NCBI GenBank assembly: GCA_049644345.1
Contig: JBARRS010000189.1
Span: forward strand, 1-41,137
DNA: 41,137 nt
DNA from: JBARRS01 sp049644345
GTDB lineage: Bacteria > Actinomycetota > Thermoleophilia > Gaiellales > Gaiellaceae
Direction of reading: 5' to 3'
Part shown: one piece after another, positions 24,950-33,470 of the stretch
How positions within the stretch are numbered: position 1 is the stretch's first letter
Layout: each line of letters starts with the position of its first letter
Notes under the pieces: generated by a model
Told to the model about the DNA's origin: nothing
What the model saw: the letters and a program-made list of their open reading frames with translations, nothing else
Database searches by the model: none
Program-made: the position numbers and the translations under genes

Positions 24950-27334
24950 ATGGGAGCGGTCACTGAAGTCGAAGCCCGCGGTCTTTCCGAGGCGGAGCTG
25001 GAGCGGATCGATCGCTACTGGCGAGCGGCGAACTACCTGTCGGTGGGTCAGATCTACCTCCTCGACAACCCGCTGCTCGAGCAGCCGCTCTCGCTCGAGC
25101 ACGTCAAGCCGCGCCTGTTGGGGCACTGGGGGACGACGCCGGGTCTCAACTTCATCTACGCGCACCTGAACCGCGTGATCAAGGCTTACGACCTCGACAT
25201 GATCTACATCTGCGGGCCAGGACACGGCGGCCCCGGCATGGTCGCAAATACGTACCTCGAGGGCACCTACAGCGAGGTCTACCCGAACATCTCCGAGGAC
25301 CGAGAAGGGATGCGGAACCTGTTCAAGCAGTTCTCCTTCCCGGGGGGCATCCCAAGCCACGTGGCGCCCGAGACTCCAGGCTCGATTCACGAGGGCGGCG
25401 AGCTCGGCTACGCAATCTCCCATGCCTTCGGCGCCGCCTTCGACAATCCCGATCTTCTCGTCGCCTGCGTTGTCGGCGACGGCGAGGCCGAGACAGGGCC
25501 GCTCGCCGCCTCGTGGCACTCGAACAAGTACCTCAACCCCGCGACGGACGGCGCCGTGCTCCCGATCCTGCATCTGAACGGGTACAAGATCGCAAATCCG
25601 ACGATCCTTGACCGGATCGGCCGCGATGAGCTCGAGAGTCTTTTCGTCGGGTACGGCTACAAGCCTTACCTGGTCGAGGGCAGCGATCCCGCCGTGATGC
25701 ATCGTGCGATGGCGGAGGCGCTCGACGAAGTGATCGGGGAGATCAAGACAATCCAGAGCGAAGCTCGCGAGAACGGCCGCGCTCAGCGGCCGCAGTGGCC
25801 GATGATCATCCTCCGGACGCCCAAAGGCTGGACGGGTCCGAAGGAAATCGACGGCCAGAAGGTTGAGGATTTCTGGCGGTCGCACCAGGTGCCGTTCGCG
25901 GACCTCAGCTCGGATCCGAGCCGGGTCGGGTTGCTCCAGCAGTGGCTCCAGAGTTACGGACCCGAGGAGTTGTTCGACGAGGACGGGGGGCTCCGGCCGG
26001 AGCTGCGCGAGCTCGCGCCTGCGGGAGATCGCCGCATGGGCGCCAACCCGCATACGAACGGCGGCGCGCTCAGACGCGCTTTGCGCATGCCCGACTTCCG
26101 CGATTACGCCGTCGACTGCCCGACGCCGGGAGTGACCGTCGCCGAAGCGACGAAGGTCCTGGGCGATTTCCTCCGCGACATCATGAAGCTCAACATGGAG
26201 TCGCGGAATTTCCGTGTCTTTGCCCCCGACGAGTGCGCCTCGAACCGACTGAGCGCGCTGTTCGAGGTCACCAAGCGAGCTTGGGGGGCAGAGACAATCC
26301 CTGAAGACCACCACCTTGCCGTCGACGGGCGGGTGATGGAGATCCTGAGCGAGCACACCTGCCAAGGCTGGCTCGAGGGGTACCTCCTGACCGGTCGCCA
26401 CGGCCTCTTCACGACCTACGAGGCGTTCGTCCACATTATCGACTCGATGTTCAACCAGCACGCGAAGTGGCTGAAGACGATCCGCGACCTCGAGTGGCGG
26501 CGCCCGGTCGCCTCGCTCAACTACCTGCTTACCTCGCACGTCTGGCGGCAGGACCACAACGGGTTCTCACATCAGGACCCGGGCTTCCTCGACCACGTCG
26601 TCAACAAGAAGGCTGAAGTGATCCGGATCTATCTCCCGCCGGACGCGAACACGCTGCTCGCGGTGGCGGATGAGTGCCTCCGCAGCCAGAACTACGTCAA
26701 CGTCATCGTCGCCGGCAAGCAGCCCGCCCTCCAGTACCTCGACATGGACGCCGCTGTGAAGCACTGCACCGCGGGGATCGGCATCTGGGAGTGGGCGAGC
26801 AACGACCGGGGCGGCGAGCCCGACGCCGTGCTCGCGTGTTGCGGCGACATCCCGACGCTCGAGACACTCGCCGCCGTCGAGCTGCTACGCAGCCACTTCC
26901 CGCAGATCAAGCTGCGCGTGATCAACGTCGTCGACCTGATGAAGCTGCAGCCTGAGAGCGAGCATCCCCACGGTCTGTCGGACAAGGACTTCGATTCGCT
27001 CTTCACGACCGACAAACCGATCATCTTCGCCTTCCACGGCTACCCGTGGCTGATTCACCGCCTCACCTACCGGCGGAGAAACCACAGGAATCTCCATGTG
27101 CGCGGGTACAAGGAAGAGGGAACGACGACGACGCCGTTCGACATGGTCGTCCTGAACGACCTCGACCGCTACCACCTCGTCGAGGACGTCGTCGACCGGG
27201 TGTCCCAGCTCGGTGCGAGCAGCGCATACGTCAAGCAGGAAATGAGAGACAAGCTGATCGAGCACAGGGAGTACATCCGGGAGCATGGCGACGACATGCC
27301 CGAGATCCGCGACTGGCACTGGACGGCCGCCTAG
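24950..27334 (+). CDS. xfp: phosphoketolase (xylulose-5-P / fructose-6-P)
   Basis: A 794-residue, thiamine-diphosphate enzyme of normal family length. It cleaves xylulose-5-phosphate (and often fructose-6-phosphate) with phosphate to acetyl-phosphate. Motifs: 'NYLSVGQIYLLDNPLL', 'GHWGTTPGLNFIYAHLNR', GHGGPG (91-96), 'SHAFGAAFDNPDLLVACVVGDGEAETGPLAASWHSNK' (ThDP-binding GDGEAETG), 'LNGYKIANPTI', and 'TSHVWRQDHNGFSHQDPGF' in the pyrimidine-binding domain. GGAGGAG lies 3-4 nt upstream of the ATG. It is the first gene of the long plus-strand run. With Pta at 8709 it makes acetyl-CoA without losing carbon through pyruvate decarboxylation. The 598-residue open frame on the opposite strand is a shadow. 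Confidence 0.96.
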   Translation: MGAVTEVEARGLSEAELERIDRYWRAANYLSVGQIYLLDNPLLEQPLSLEHVKPRLLGHWGTTPGLNFIYAHLNRVIKAYDLDMIYICGPGHGGPGMVANTYLEGTYSEVYPNISEDREGMRNLFKQFSFPGGIPSHVAPETPGSIHEGGELGYAISHAFGAAFDNPDLLVACVVGDGEAETGPLAASWHSNKYLNPATDGAVLPILHLNGYKIANPTILDRIGRDELESLFVGYGYKPYLVEGSDPAVMHRAMAEALDEVIGEIKTIQSEARENGRAQRPQWPMIILRTPKGWTGPKEIDGQKVEDFWRSHQVPFADLSSDPSRVGLLQQWLQSYGPEELFDEDGGLRPELRELAPAGDRRMGANPHTNGGALRRALRMPDFRDYAVDCPTPGVTVAEATKVLGDFLRDIMKLNMESRNFRVFAPDECASNRLSALFEVTKRAWGAETIPEDHHLAVDGRVMEILSEHTCQGWLEGYLLTGRHGLFTTYEAFVHIIDSMFNQHAKWLKTIRDLEWRRPVASLNYLLTSHVWRQDHNGFSHQDPGFLDHVVNKKAEVIRIYLPPDANTLLAVADECLRSQNYVNVIVAGKQPALQYLDMDAAVKHCTAGIGIWEWASNDRGGEPDAVLACCGDIPTLETLAAVELLRSHFPQIKLRVINVVDLMKLQPESEHPHGLSDKDFDSLFTTDKPIIFAFHGYPWLIHRLTYRRRNHRNLHVRGYKEEGTTTTPFDMVVLNDLDRYHLVEDVVDRVSQLGASSAYVKQEMRDKLIEHREYIREHGDDMPEIRDWHWTAA

Positions 27335-27374
27335 GCGAGAGGCCGTCCGACACGGCTCGAGACGCTTTGACGCG

Positions 27375-29201
27375 ATGCAGCAGCGCTCGATCTTCGACGG
27401 GATCCCGCAGGAGGAGCTCCGGGAGGTGCTCACCCGCTTCGAGCGCCGTCGATTCTCCTCAGGGAGCATCGTCGTTGCAGAGGGCGAGAGCCCGTTCGAG
27501 ACGTACGTCGTCGAGTCCGGCGCCGCTGACGTCTTCGTCTCCGACAATGAGGGCGAGGAGCACAGGATCGGCTACGTGGCGCCGGGCGGGACCCTCGGCG
27601 AGATGTCGATGTTCACGGGCGAGCCCGCGGCCGGCACCGTGCGCGCAGCTACCGACCTCGACGTCTGTGTGATCCGCGAGCGGGAATTCGACCGCCTCGC
27701 CGGGCGCTACCCGCTGATCTATCGCAACCTCGGCGCGATCCTCTCCGAGCGGCTCGACCGGTCGAACCGCCGCCCGCTCGACGACACGACCGTACGCGCG
27801 ACGATCATGCGGGACTGGGGCGCGCCGCCGCTGCTCGGCTACGCCATTGCCTGCAGCATCGCCTGGCACATCCGGCAGCCGACGCTTCTGCTCGTGCTCG
27901 ACGAGTCCCCGCCGGAAGAGCTGCGGGACCTCGTCCGTGGGGCTCCGCGGCCCCGACTGAGACCCCGGCGAGCCGAGCAGGCGGGCCACGACGGCCAACC
28001 GCCGAGAGAGGCGCGCGCCGAGGTAATGCTGCTGACCTCGACACTCGACTTCGTAGCCGCCACGCTGACGGCGCGGATCGAGGACCTCCATCCGACCTAC
28101 CAGCACGTACTTGTGCAGGTGAAGGGCGAGGAGCGGCCGATCGCGCACCACGCCCGCACGATCCACCTCGCAGGCGTCGAGGGTCGCGCCTCGTTCTTGG
28201 GCGGCCACCCAGAGCGCGTGGTTCGCGCTTGGGTTCCCAACCCAAGCCGACGTGTCCCTGAAGCCGACGGCGTGGTCGCGGTGCCGGCGCTCGCGCGAAC
28301 CGAGGCTGCGCGCCTCCCGACCGGCGTCCTCCCGCCGGGAGGTGCGGCCGGCGACGCGCTCGGGTGGCTCGCCCGTGACCTCTGCGGGCTAAAGGTTGGG
28401 CTGGCGCTCGGCGGGGGCAGCGCGAAGGGCTACGCGCACCTCGGCGCGATGCGAGTGCTGCTCGACTCCGGCCTGCCGATCGACTACCTCGGCGGCACGA
28501 GCATCGGTGCCGCCGCGGCCGGCCTGTACGCCCTCGGGCTCGACATGGATGAGGCGGCCGAGGAGATGGACCGGCTCGGCTCGCGGGCCTTTCGCCTGCA
28601 CCTCTCGATGCGAAGCCTCCTCTCGACTTCGAGCCTGCGCAGAGGCATGCGCGCGCTCTGCGGCGAAACGCGCATCGAGGAGCTGCCGGTCCCCCTCGCC
28701 TTGACCGCCGCCGACATCTCGGGCGGCCAGGAGGTCGTCTTTCGCCACGGCCTGCTGTGGCCGGCGGTGCTCGCGAGCATGGCGATCCCCGGGGTGTTCC
28801 CGGCGCAGCGGATCGGCGAGCACACGCTCGTCGACGGCGGCGTCTTCCACCCGGTTCCGAGCAACATCGTCGCTGAGATGGGAGCGGACCTCGTCGTCGG
28901 TGTCCGCCTGATGCAGGCGACGGACGCGCGCGCCGAGGTGGAGTCGGTCGAGCCGTCCGGCCGCGTTCCCTCGATCTTCGGCACGATCATCCGCTCGATC
29001 GAGATGATGCAGAGCAGAATCTCGGCCGAGACCGCGTCGACCGCGACGATCCTGATCACGCCGATGGAGACCGAGCTTGAGTTCGAGCACGTCGGCCTGC
29101 GCCGGTGGAAAGCCGCCCGCCAGTACATCGAGCTCGGCGAGGCCGCAGCCGAGGCGGCGCTGCCTCGGCTTGCCGCCGCCCTACCATGGATGCGCCGCTA
29201 G
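27375..29201 (+). CDS. cNMP-binding / patatin-like phospholipase (NTE-type esterase)
   Basis: A 608-residue multidomain esterase. A cNMP-binding domain covers residues 1-125; its cassette 'LGEMSMFTGEPAAGTVRA' has the Glu, and Arg comes as 'TVRAA'. Residues about 140-330 are a divergent alpha/beta domain ('QPTLLLVLDESPPEEL', 'YQHVLVQVKGEER'), perhaps a degenerate MinD-like fold, with no Walker A motif. The patatin domain (338-520) has oxyanion loop GGGSAKG (346-352), nucleophile S376 in GTSIG, and D487 in DGG. The architecture recalls neuropathy target esterase, which hydrolyses lysophospholipids, but there is no N-terminal membrane helix. ATG 27375 is chosen because the preceding open frame overlaps xfp. 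It lies 40 bp after xfp and 46 bp before the acyl-CoA ligase. It could release fatty acids for that ligase (inference). Confidence 0.9.
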   Translation: MQQRSIFDGIPQEELREVLTRFERRRFSSGSIVVAEGESPFETYVVESGAADVFVSDNEGEEHRIGYVAPGGTLGEMSMFTGEPAAGTVRAATDLDVCVIREREFDRLAGRYPLIYRNLGAILSERLDRSNRRPLDDTTVRATIMRDWGAPPLLGYAIACSIAWHIRQPTLLLVLDESPPEELRDLVRGAPRPRLRPRRAEQAGHDGQPPREARAEVMLLTSTLDFVAATLTARIEDLHPTYQHVLVQVKGEERPIAHHARTIHLAGVEGRASFLGGHPERVVRAWVPNPSRRVPEADGVVAVPALARTEAARLPTGVLPPGGAAGDALGWLARDLCGLKVGLALGGGSAKGYAHLGAMRVLLDSGLPIDYLGGTSIGAAAAGLYALGLDMDEAAEEMDRLGSRAFRLHLSMRSLLSTSSLRRGMRALCGETRIEELPVPLALTAADISGGQEVVFRHGLLWPAVLASMAIPGVFPAQRIGEHTLVDGGVFHPVPSNIVAEMGADLVVGVRLMQATDARAEVESVEPSGRVPSIFGTIIRSIEMMQSRISAETASTATILITPMETELEFEHVGLRRWKAARQYIELGEAAAEAALPRLAAALPWMRR

Positions 29202-29212
29202 AGGGCGCCGTC

Positions 29213-29241
29213 TAGACGCCGGGTGTCAGAGTTCCTAGTCT
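29213..29241 (+). promoter_or_regulatory. candidate leaderless promoter of the acyl-CoA ligase gene
   Basis: TAGACG (29213-29218, 4/6 to TTGACA), a 17-bp spacer, and TAGTCT (29236-29241, TANNNT type). The ATG at 29248 is 7 nt after the -10, where transcription should begin, and there is no Shine-Dalgarno sequence before it. A leaderless start is the simplest reading. If real, the 29-41 kb genes can be transcribed apart from xfp. Confidence 0.45.
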
Positions 29242-29247
29242 TGCCCC

Positions 29248-31029
29248 ATGGCTGTCGAGACGACGGCTCAGGCGCGTAGCGACGCCGCGCACACGATCGG
29301 CGAGCTGTGGCGACGCGCCGGGGCCCGCAAGAGCGATTCGTCCGCCTACCTCGTCAAGGAAGGGCGCGAGTGGCGCGAGGTCGGCTGGGCCGAGGCGAGC
29401 GAGCGCGTCGACGAGCTCGCCGCGGGTTTCCTTGCACTCGGAATCGTGAAGGGCGACCGGGTCGCGATCCTCAGCCGCACTCGTCTCGAGTGGACGCTGT
29501 GCGACTTCGCCCTCGCATCAATCGGCGCCGTTGTTGTGCCGATCTACCAGACAAGCTCGGCGGAGGAGTGCGCCTACGTCCTTGCCGACTCGGGGGCGCG
29601 CGCGTTCATCTGCGAGGATCTCGAGCAGCTGGAGAAAGCGAGAGGCCTCGGCGCCGCCGGTCCCGAGCTGACGATCTCAATCGAGGATACGGGCCGGGGC
29701 GTTCCGCTGGCGGCGGTCGTCGAGCGGGGCCGCGCCTACCACGCAGAGCGGCCCGACGCGCTCGCCGCTGCGCGCGGCTCAGTCTCTCCGTCGGACGTGC
29801 TCACCCTCATCTACACATCGGGCACGACCGGCAACCCGAAGGGCTGCGTGCAGTCGCACAGCAACTGGTGGGCGCTGCTGGAGTCGATCGGCAAGGTCGA
29901 AGGGCTGATGGCGCCCGGCGACGTCGCGCTGCTGTTCCTGCCGCTCGCGCACAACTTCGCGCGCCTCGTCCAGTTCGCGGGCGCCGCGACGGGGTTCACG
30001 ATTGCCTTCGTTCCCGAGCCCAACCGTGTCGGACGGGCCCTGATGGAGGTGCGGCCGACCATCTTCCCGAGCGTGCCGCGCCTATACGAGCGTGTTTACC
30101 GGTCGGTGTGGGGGCGGCTTCGCCAGGAGGAGGGATTCCGGCGGTTCCTCGCCAACCGCGCGCTGGCGACGGGCCGGCGCGCGGCGCGCAGGCGGGCGAG
30201 CGGGCGCCGAATCGGGCCACTGCTCGCTCTCCAGCTCCAGCTGGCCGACTGGATCTTGTTCGCGAGGATCAAGAGCCGCTTCGGCGGCCGGCTCCGGCAT
30301 GCCGTCTCGGGTGGAGCGCCCCTCGCAGCCGAGATCGCCGAGTTCTTCGCCGCGTGCGGCGTGGTGATCCTCGAGGGCTACGGTCTGACGGAGACGACCA
30401 GCGCCTGCGCGGTCAACCGACCGGGCGACTACCGCTTCGGAACCGTCGGCTCCGCCCTGCCCGGCGTCGAGCTCGCGCTCGCCGAGGACGGGGAGATCAA
30501 GGTCCGTGGCGAGACCCTCTTTCAGGGCTACCACGGTAACCCTGAGGCGACGGCGGAGATCATGGCCGAGGGGGGCTGGCTCCTGACCGGGGACATCGGC
30601 ACGATCGACGAGGGCGGTTTCGTCACGATTACGGACCGCAAAAAGGAGCTGATCGTGACCTCCGGCGGCAAGAAGATCTCGCCGGGCAATCTCGAGAACG
30701 CGCTCGAGGCCTCCGCGTACGTCTCGACGGCGCTCGTGGTCGGCGACAACCGCTCGTATCTGACCGCCCTGATCTACCCCGACCTGGAGGAGATCCGCAG
30801 GGCCGCGAAGGGTGAGGAGGGGGTTAGCACCCTGATTCAGGGCGTAGTCGACGAGGTCAACTCGCACCACGGCGACGTCGAGCAGATCCGGCGGTTCGCG
30901 TTGCTGCCGCGTGACTTCTCGGCCGACGAGGGCGAGATCACGCCGACCTTGAAGATCAGGCGGAAGATCTGCGAAGACCACTTCCGCGACGAAATCGAGC
31001 GTCTCTACGGTCCAGACCGCGCGGCCTGA
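29248..31029 (+). CDS. long-chain acyl-CoA ligase (AMP-forming), FadD/FAA-like
   Basis: A 593-residue ANL-superfamily ligase that activates a carboxylic acid as acyl-AMP, then acyl-CoA. The ATP loop 'LIYTSGTTGNPKGC' is at about 187-200. 'GYGLTETTSACAVNRPGDYRFGTVG' (A5) and 'GWLLTGDIGTIDEGGFVTITDRKKELIVTSGGKKISPGNLENAL' (A7-A8) follow, and the C-terminal 'EITPTLKIRRK' supplies the A10 Lys. Fusion of the A8 hinge with long-chain-type insertions points to fatty or aryl acid substrates, but the exact substrate cannot be read off. There is no carrier protein domain. Standing directly before a cyclase-family enzyme and upstream of a ketosynthase pair, it might prepare a starter unit (inference). 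The next gene starts 19 bp downstream. Confidence 0.92.
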   Translation: MAVETTAQARSDAAHTIGELWRRAGARKSDSSAYLVKEGREWREVGWAEASERVDELAAGFLALGIVKGDRVAILSRTRLEWTLCDFALASIGAVVVPIYQTSSAEECAYVLADSGARAFICEDLEQLEKARGLGAAGPELTISIEDTGRGVPLAAVVERGRAYHAERPDALAAARGSVSPSDVLTLIYTSGTTGNPKGCVQSHSNWWALLESIGKVEGLMAPGDVALLFLPLAHNFARLVQFAGAATGFTIAFVPEPNRVGRALMEVRPTIFPSVPRLYERVYRSVWGRLRQEEGFRRFLANRALATGRRAARRRASGRRIGPLLALQLQLADWILFARIKSRFGGRLRHAVSGGAPLAAEIAEFFAACGVVILEGYGLTETTSACAVNRPGDYRFGTVGSALPGVELALAEDGEIKVRGETLFQGYHGNPEATAEIMAEGGWLLTGDIGTIDEGGFVTITDRKKELIVTSGGKKISPGNLENALEASAYVSTALVVGDNRSYLTALIYPDLEEIRRAAKGEEGVSTLIQGVVDEVNSHHGDVEQIRRFALLPRDFSADEGEITPTLKIRRKICEDHFRDEIERLYGPDRAA

Positions 31030-31048
31030 CCGGTCTGCGGACGCCAGC

Positions 31049-31903
31049 GTGACGCGGATCATCGACCTGAGCGTTCCGATCACGCCCGCAGGCGGCGAGC
31101 CGCTTCCCCCGAAGATCAAGTACCTCGACCACCGCGCCGGCGCCCGGCTGATGGCGCTCGCACCGACACAGGACACCCGTTCGAAGGCGAGGACCCTCCG
31201 CAGGATCGTCGAAGGGCTCGTGACGGGGCGGCGCGTCCGCAAGCGCGACTTCCCGGGCGGCCTCGCCCTCGCCTGGGAGGACTTGCGCACCCAGACTCAC
31301 CACGGCACCCACGTTGACGCTCCGTGGCACTACGGGCCGATGAGCGAGGGCAAGTCGGCGCGGACAATCGACGAGCTTCCGCTCGAGTGGTTCATCGGGC
31401 CGGGCGTGCGGCTCGACGTTCGTGAGAAACCGCCCAGCGCGACGCTCTCCACAGAAGACCTCGAGCGGGCGCTCGACGCGATCGGCCATCGTTTGCGTCC
31501 GGGCGAGATCGTTCTGATCTGGACGGGCGCTGACAGGTACTGGGGTCAACCCGAATACCTCGAGCGATACTGCGGGCTCGGCGGCGCGTCGACGCGGTGG
31601 CTGCTCGACCAGGGCATCAAGGTGGTCGGGACCGACGCGTGGAGCCTCGACCGTCCGCCGCTCTACATGGGGCGCGACTTCCTCGCCACCGGGGACCCTT
31701 CGAACCTCTGGCCAGCCCATTTCGTCGGGCGTGAGCGCGAGTACTGCCAGGTCGAGAAGCTGGCCAACCTCGGCGACCTGCCGGCGTCGACCGGATACAC
31801 GGTCGTCTGCTTCCCCATCCTGATCGAGCGCGCGAGCGCTGGGTGGACCCGCGCCGTCGCGCTTCTCGACGCGGTCGAAAACGGCCCGGAGACAGTGTTA
31901 TAA
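31049..31903 (+). CDS. cyclase-family (kynurenine formamidase-like) metal hydrolase
   Basis: A 284-residue protein of the cyclase/KynB family. It begins 'IIDLSVPITPAGG' and carries the metal motif HxGTHxDxPxH as 'HHGTHVDAPWH' (H84/H85, H88, D90, H94). 'GADRYWGQPEYLERYCGLG' and 'VGTDAWSLDRPP' follow, then a distal 'PAHFVGRERE...YCQVEKLANLGDLP', a family C-terminal signature. Members hydrolyse N-formylkynurenine, isatin or cyclic imides and lactams, and some polyketide clusters carry relatives. It is longer than KynB (about 210). Start GTG 31049. With no tryptophan-degradation genes nearby and acyl-chain genes all around it, I favour a lactone or amide hydrolysis or ring-closing step (inference). 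Confidence 0.85.
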   Translation: MTRIIDLSVPITPAGGEPLPPKIKYLDHRAGARLMALAPTQDTRSKARTLRRIVEGLVTGRRVRKRDFPGGLALAWEDLRTQTHHGTHVDAPWHYGPMSEGKSARTIDELPLEWFIGPGVRLDVREKPPSATLSTEDLERALDAIGHRLRPGEIVLIWTGADRYWGQPEYLERYCGLGGASTRWLLDQGIKVVGTDAWSLDRPPLYMGRDFLATGDPSNLWPAHFVGREREYCQVEKLANLGDLPASTGYTVVCFPILIERASAGWTRAVALLDAVENGPETVL

Positions 31904-31920
31904 ACGGCCTGGCATTCGTG

Positions 31921-32403
31921 ATGACCGAGCCAATCGTCAAGGAAGAGCAGATCGACAAGCCCGCCCTGCTTCGTCGCGCAGCCCTGTTCGCCGACCTGCC
32001 CGAGGACGCAGTGCAAGCGCTTGCAAAGCTCGCGCGCGTTGCCGTCTATCCCGAGGGCGACGAGATCATCGAGGAGGGCGCCGAGTTCGACGAGGAGATG
32101 GACGGAATCTTTATCGTCGTCAGCGGGGCCGTCGAAGTGCGCACGGGCTCGACTGACGGCACCGACGGAACGCTGCTCATGCGGCTCGGCCCGGGCGAGT
32201 TCTTCGGTGAGATGGCATTGCTTGACGGTAGGCCGCGGTCTGCGTCCGTCTTCGCGGCCGAGGAGGCGCAATGCCTCGTCCTGCATCGCTGGGACTTCCT
32301 CCGAGAGCTGCGCCGGAACACTGAGATCGCGGAGCGGATGCTCGCCACTCTCTCGGGCCGTCTGCGCGCGATGAACGCAGCCCTGGGACGACTAGCGGAA
32401 TGA
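31921..32403 (+). CDS. small cyclic-nucleotide-binding-domain protein
   Basis: A 160-residue, single cNMP-binding domain. The N-terminal helices 'KPALLRRAALFADLPEDAVQALAKLA' lead into the beta-roll. The cassette 'LGPGEFFGEMALLDGRPRSASVFA' matches the consensus FGE(x)ALL...PRSAxV closely, including the Glu and Arg that hold the cyclic phosphate, so real cAMP or cGMP binding is likely. No output domain follows beyond a C-terminal helix. ATG 31921 is chosen; the open frame extends back to 31843 over the previous gene. It overlaps the SUMF1-domain gene by 4 bp (ATGA). It looks like a built-in sensor for this operon, in contrast to the degenerate cassette of the 24394 protein. Confidence 0.9.
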   Translation: MTEPIVKEEQIDKPALLRRAALFADLPEDAVQALAKLARVAVYPEGDEIIEEGAEFDEEMDGIFIVVSGAVEVRTGSTDGTDGTLLMRLGPGEFFGEMALLDGRPRSASVFAAEEAQCLVLHRWDFLRELRRNTEIAERMLATLSGRLRAMNAALGRLAE

Positions 32404-33470
32404 CCACGGTCGCACCTGACCAGCTCGACGCGGACCTGTGGGGTGCCCTGGTCGGGACGGACGCGAAAGCGCGCTCGGCGGCTGCGGGGCGTCTGCGTAG
32501 TGCGGCGAAGGCACGAGACTACGCGGCCGCGCTCGCGTCCGTCGCCGAGGATCCGCGCGAACCGCTCGGACGTCGACGCGGTGCAGGTGAGGCTCTCGGC
32601 CTCCTCGGCGACACTCGCCTGAGCACGAAGGATCCGCCGATGGTCCGGGTTCCGGCGGGGTCGTTCCCGATGGGCACGCGCGTAGAGGACGCTCCCCGCA
32701 TCATCGCCGAGTACAAGCACGCCCGAGTGCAGCGCCGCTTCCTCGCGAAGGAGATGCCCCAGCACGAGGCGCAGACGGGCGAGTTCGAGATCGGGAAGTA
32801 CCCGGTGACGAACCAGGAGTACGCCGAATTCGTGGGGGCGACCGGGAGCGGTCCGCCGGCCGCGTGGACCGGGCCGAGTTATCCGGAGGGGTTGGCGAAC
32901 CACCCGGTCGTCCGGATCAGCCGCGACGACGCTGTCGCCTACACGAAGTGGCTGAGCGGCGAGACGGGTCGGCCCTATCGGCTTCCGAGCGAAGCCGAGT
33001 GGGAGAAGGCGGCCCGTGGCACGGACGGCCGACTCTACCCGTGGGGCGACGAGTTCGCTCCAGACCGCTGCAACACACTCGAGGGCAACACGTTCGCGAC
33101 GCTCTACAAGCGCGCGCGGCCGGTCTTCAACGTCGTGCTTCGGATCGGCTCGTTCATCGTCGACAGCGGCGTCGCCGGGGACCGGTTCGACAAGGCGCTG
33201 AACACGACTCCGGTCGGCATCTACCCCAACGGCACCTCGCCCTACGGCGCCCTCGACATGGCCGGCAACGCCGAGGAGTGGGTCGCCGACGAGTTCTCGC
33301 TCTACCCCGGCTACCCGTTCGGCGACGAGTTCGACTGGAGCGCCGAGAGCTGGGTCTGCCGCGGCGGCGCCTGGAACAGACCGGGCGACGTCGCACGCAC
33401 CGCTCGGCGTCACGGCAACTTCGTCGGCACCGGCTCGATTGGGCTCCGGTTGGCTCGCGATGTCGACTGA
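32400..33470 (+). CDS. SUMF1/formylglycine-generating-enzyme-fold protein lacking the FGE cysteine pair
   Basis: A 356-residue protein. Residues 1-78 are Ala-rich helices resembling HEAT repeats. The SUMF1 (FGE-sulfatase) domain covers about 80-356: 'MVRVPAGSFPMGT', 'KYPVTNQEYAEFV', 'YRLPSEAEWEKAARGTDGRLYPWGDEF', 'YGALDMAGNAEEWVADEF', 'CRGGAWNRPG' and 'GSIGLRLARD' in family order. True formylglycine-generating enzymes have two copper-binding Cys in a C-terminal CxxxxC-type segment before the last strand. Here that segment reads 'ARTARRHGNF' with no Cys, so sulfatase activation is unlikely and no sulfatase is nearby. An insertion of about 45 residues (about 225-270) is unusual. A mononuclear-iron oxidase role like EgtB relatives, or a binding role, is possible. 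Overlaps its neighbours at both ends. Confidence 0.82.
   Translation: MTTVAPDQLDADLWGALVGTDAKARSAAAGRLRSAAKARDYAAALASVAEDPREPLGRRRGAGEALGLLGDTRLSTKDPPMVRVPAGSFPMGTRVEDAPRIIAEYKHARVQRRFLAKEMPQHEAQTGEFEIGKYPVTNQEYAEFVGATGSGPPAAWTGPSYPEGLANHPVVRISRDDAVAYTKWLSGETGRPYRLPSEAEWEKAARGTDGRLYPWGDEFAPDRCNTLEGNTFATLYKRARPVFNVVLRIGSFIVDSGVAGDRFDKALNTTPVGIYPNGTSPYGALDMAGNAEEWVADEFSLYPGYPFGDEFDWSAESWVCRGGAWNRPGDVARTARRHGNFVGTGSIGLRLARDVD

Noticed and set aside
24761..26557. 598-codon open frame on the minus strand
   Set aside because: Antisense to the phosphoketolase gene. No recognisable motif and a shadow-like composition.
31049..31903. Calling this gene kynurenine formamidase (kynB)
   Set aside because: The metal motif fits the wider cyclase family, but length and lack of tryptophan-catabolism neighbours do not support that specific role.
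32400..33470. Calling this gene a sulfatase-activating formylglycine-generating enzyme
   Set aside because: The C-terminal Cys pair needed for that reaction is not seen and no sulfatase is encoded in the window.
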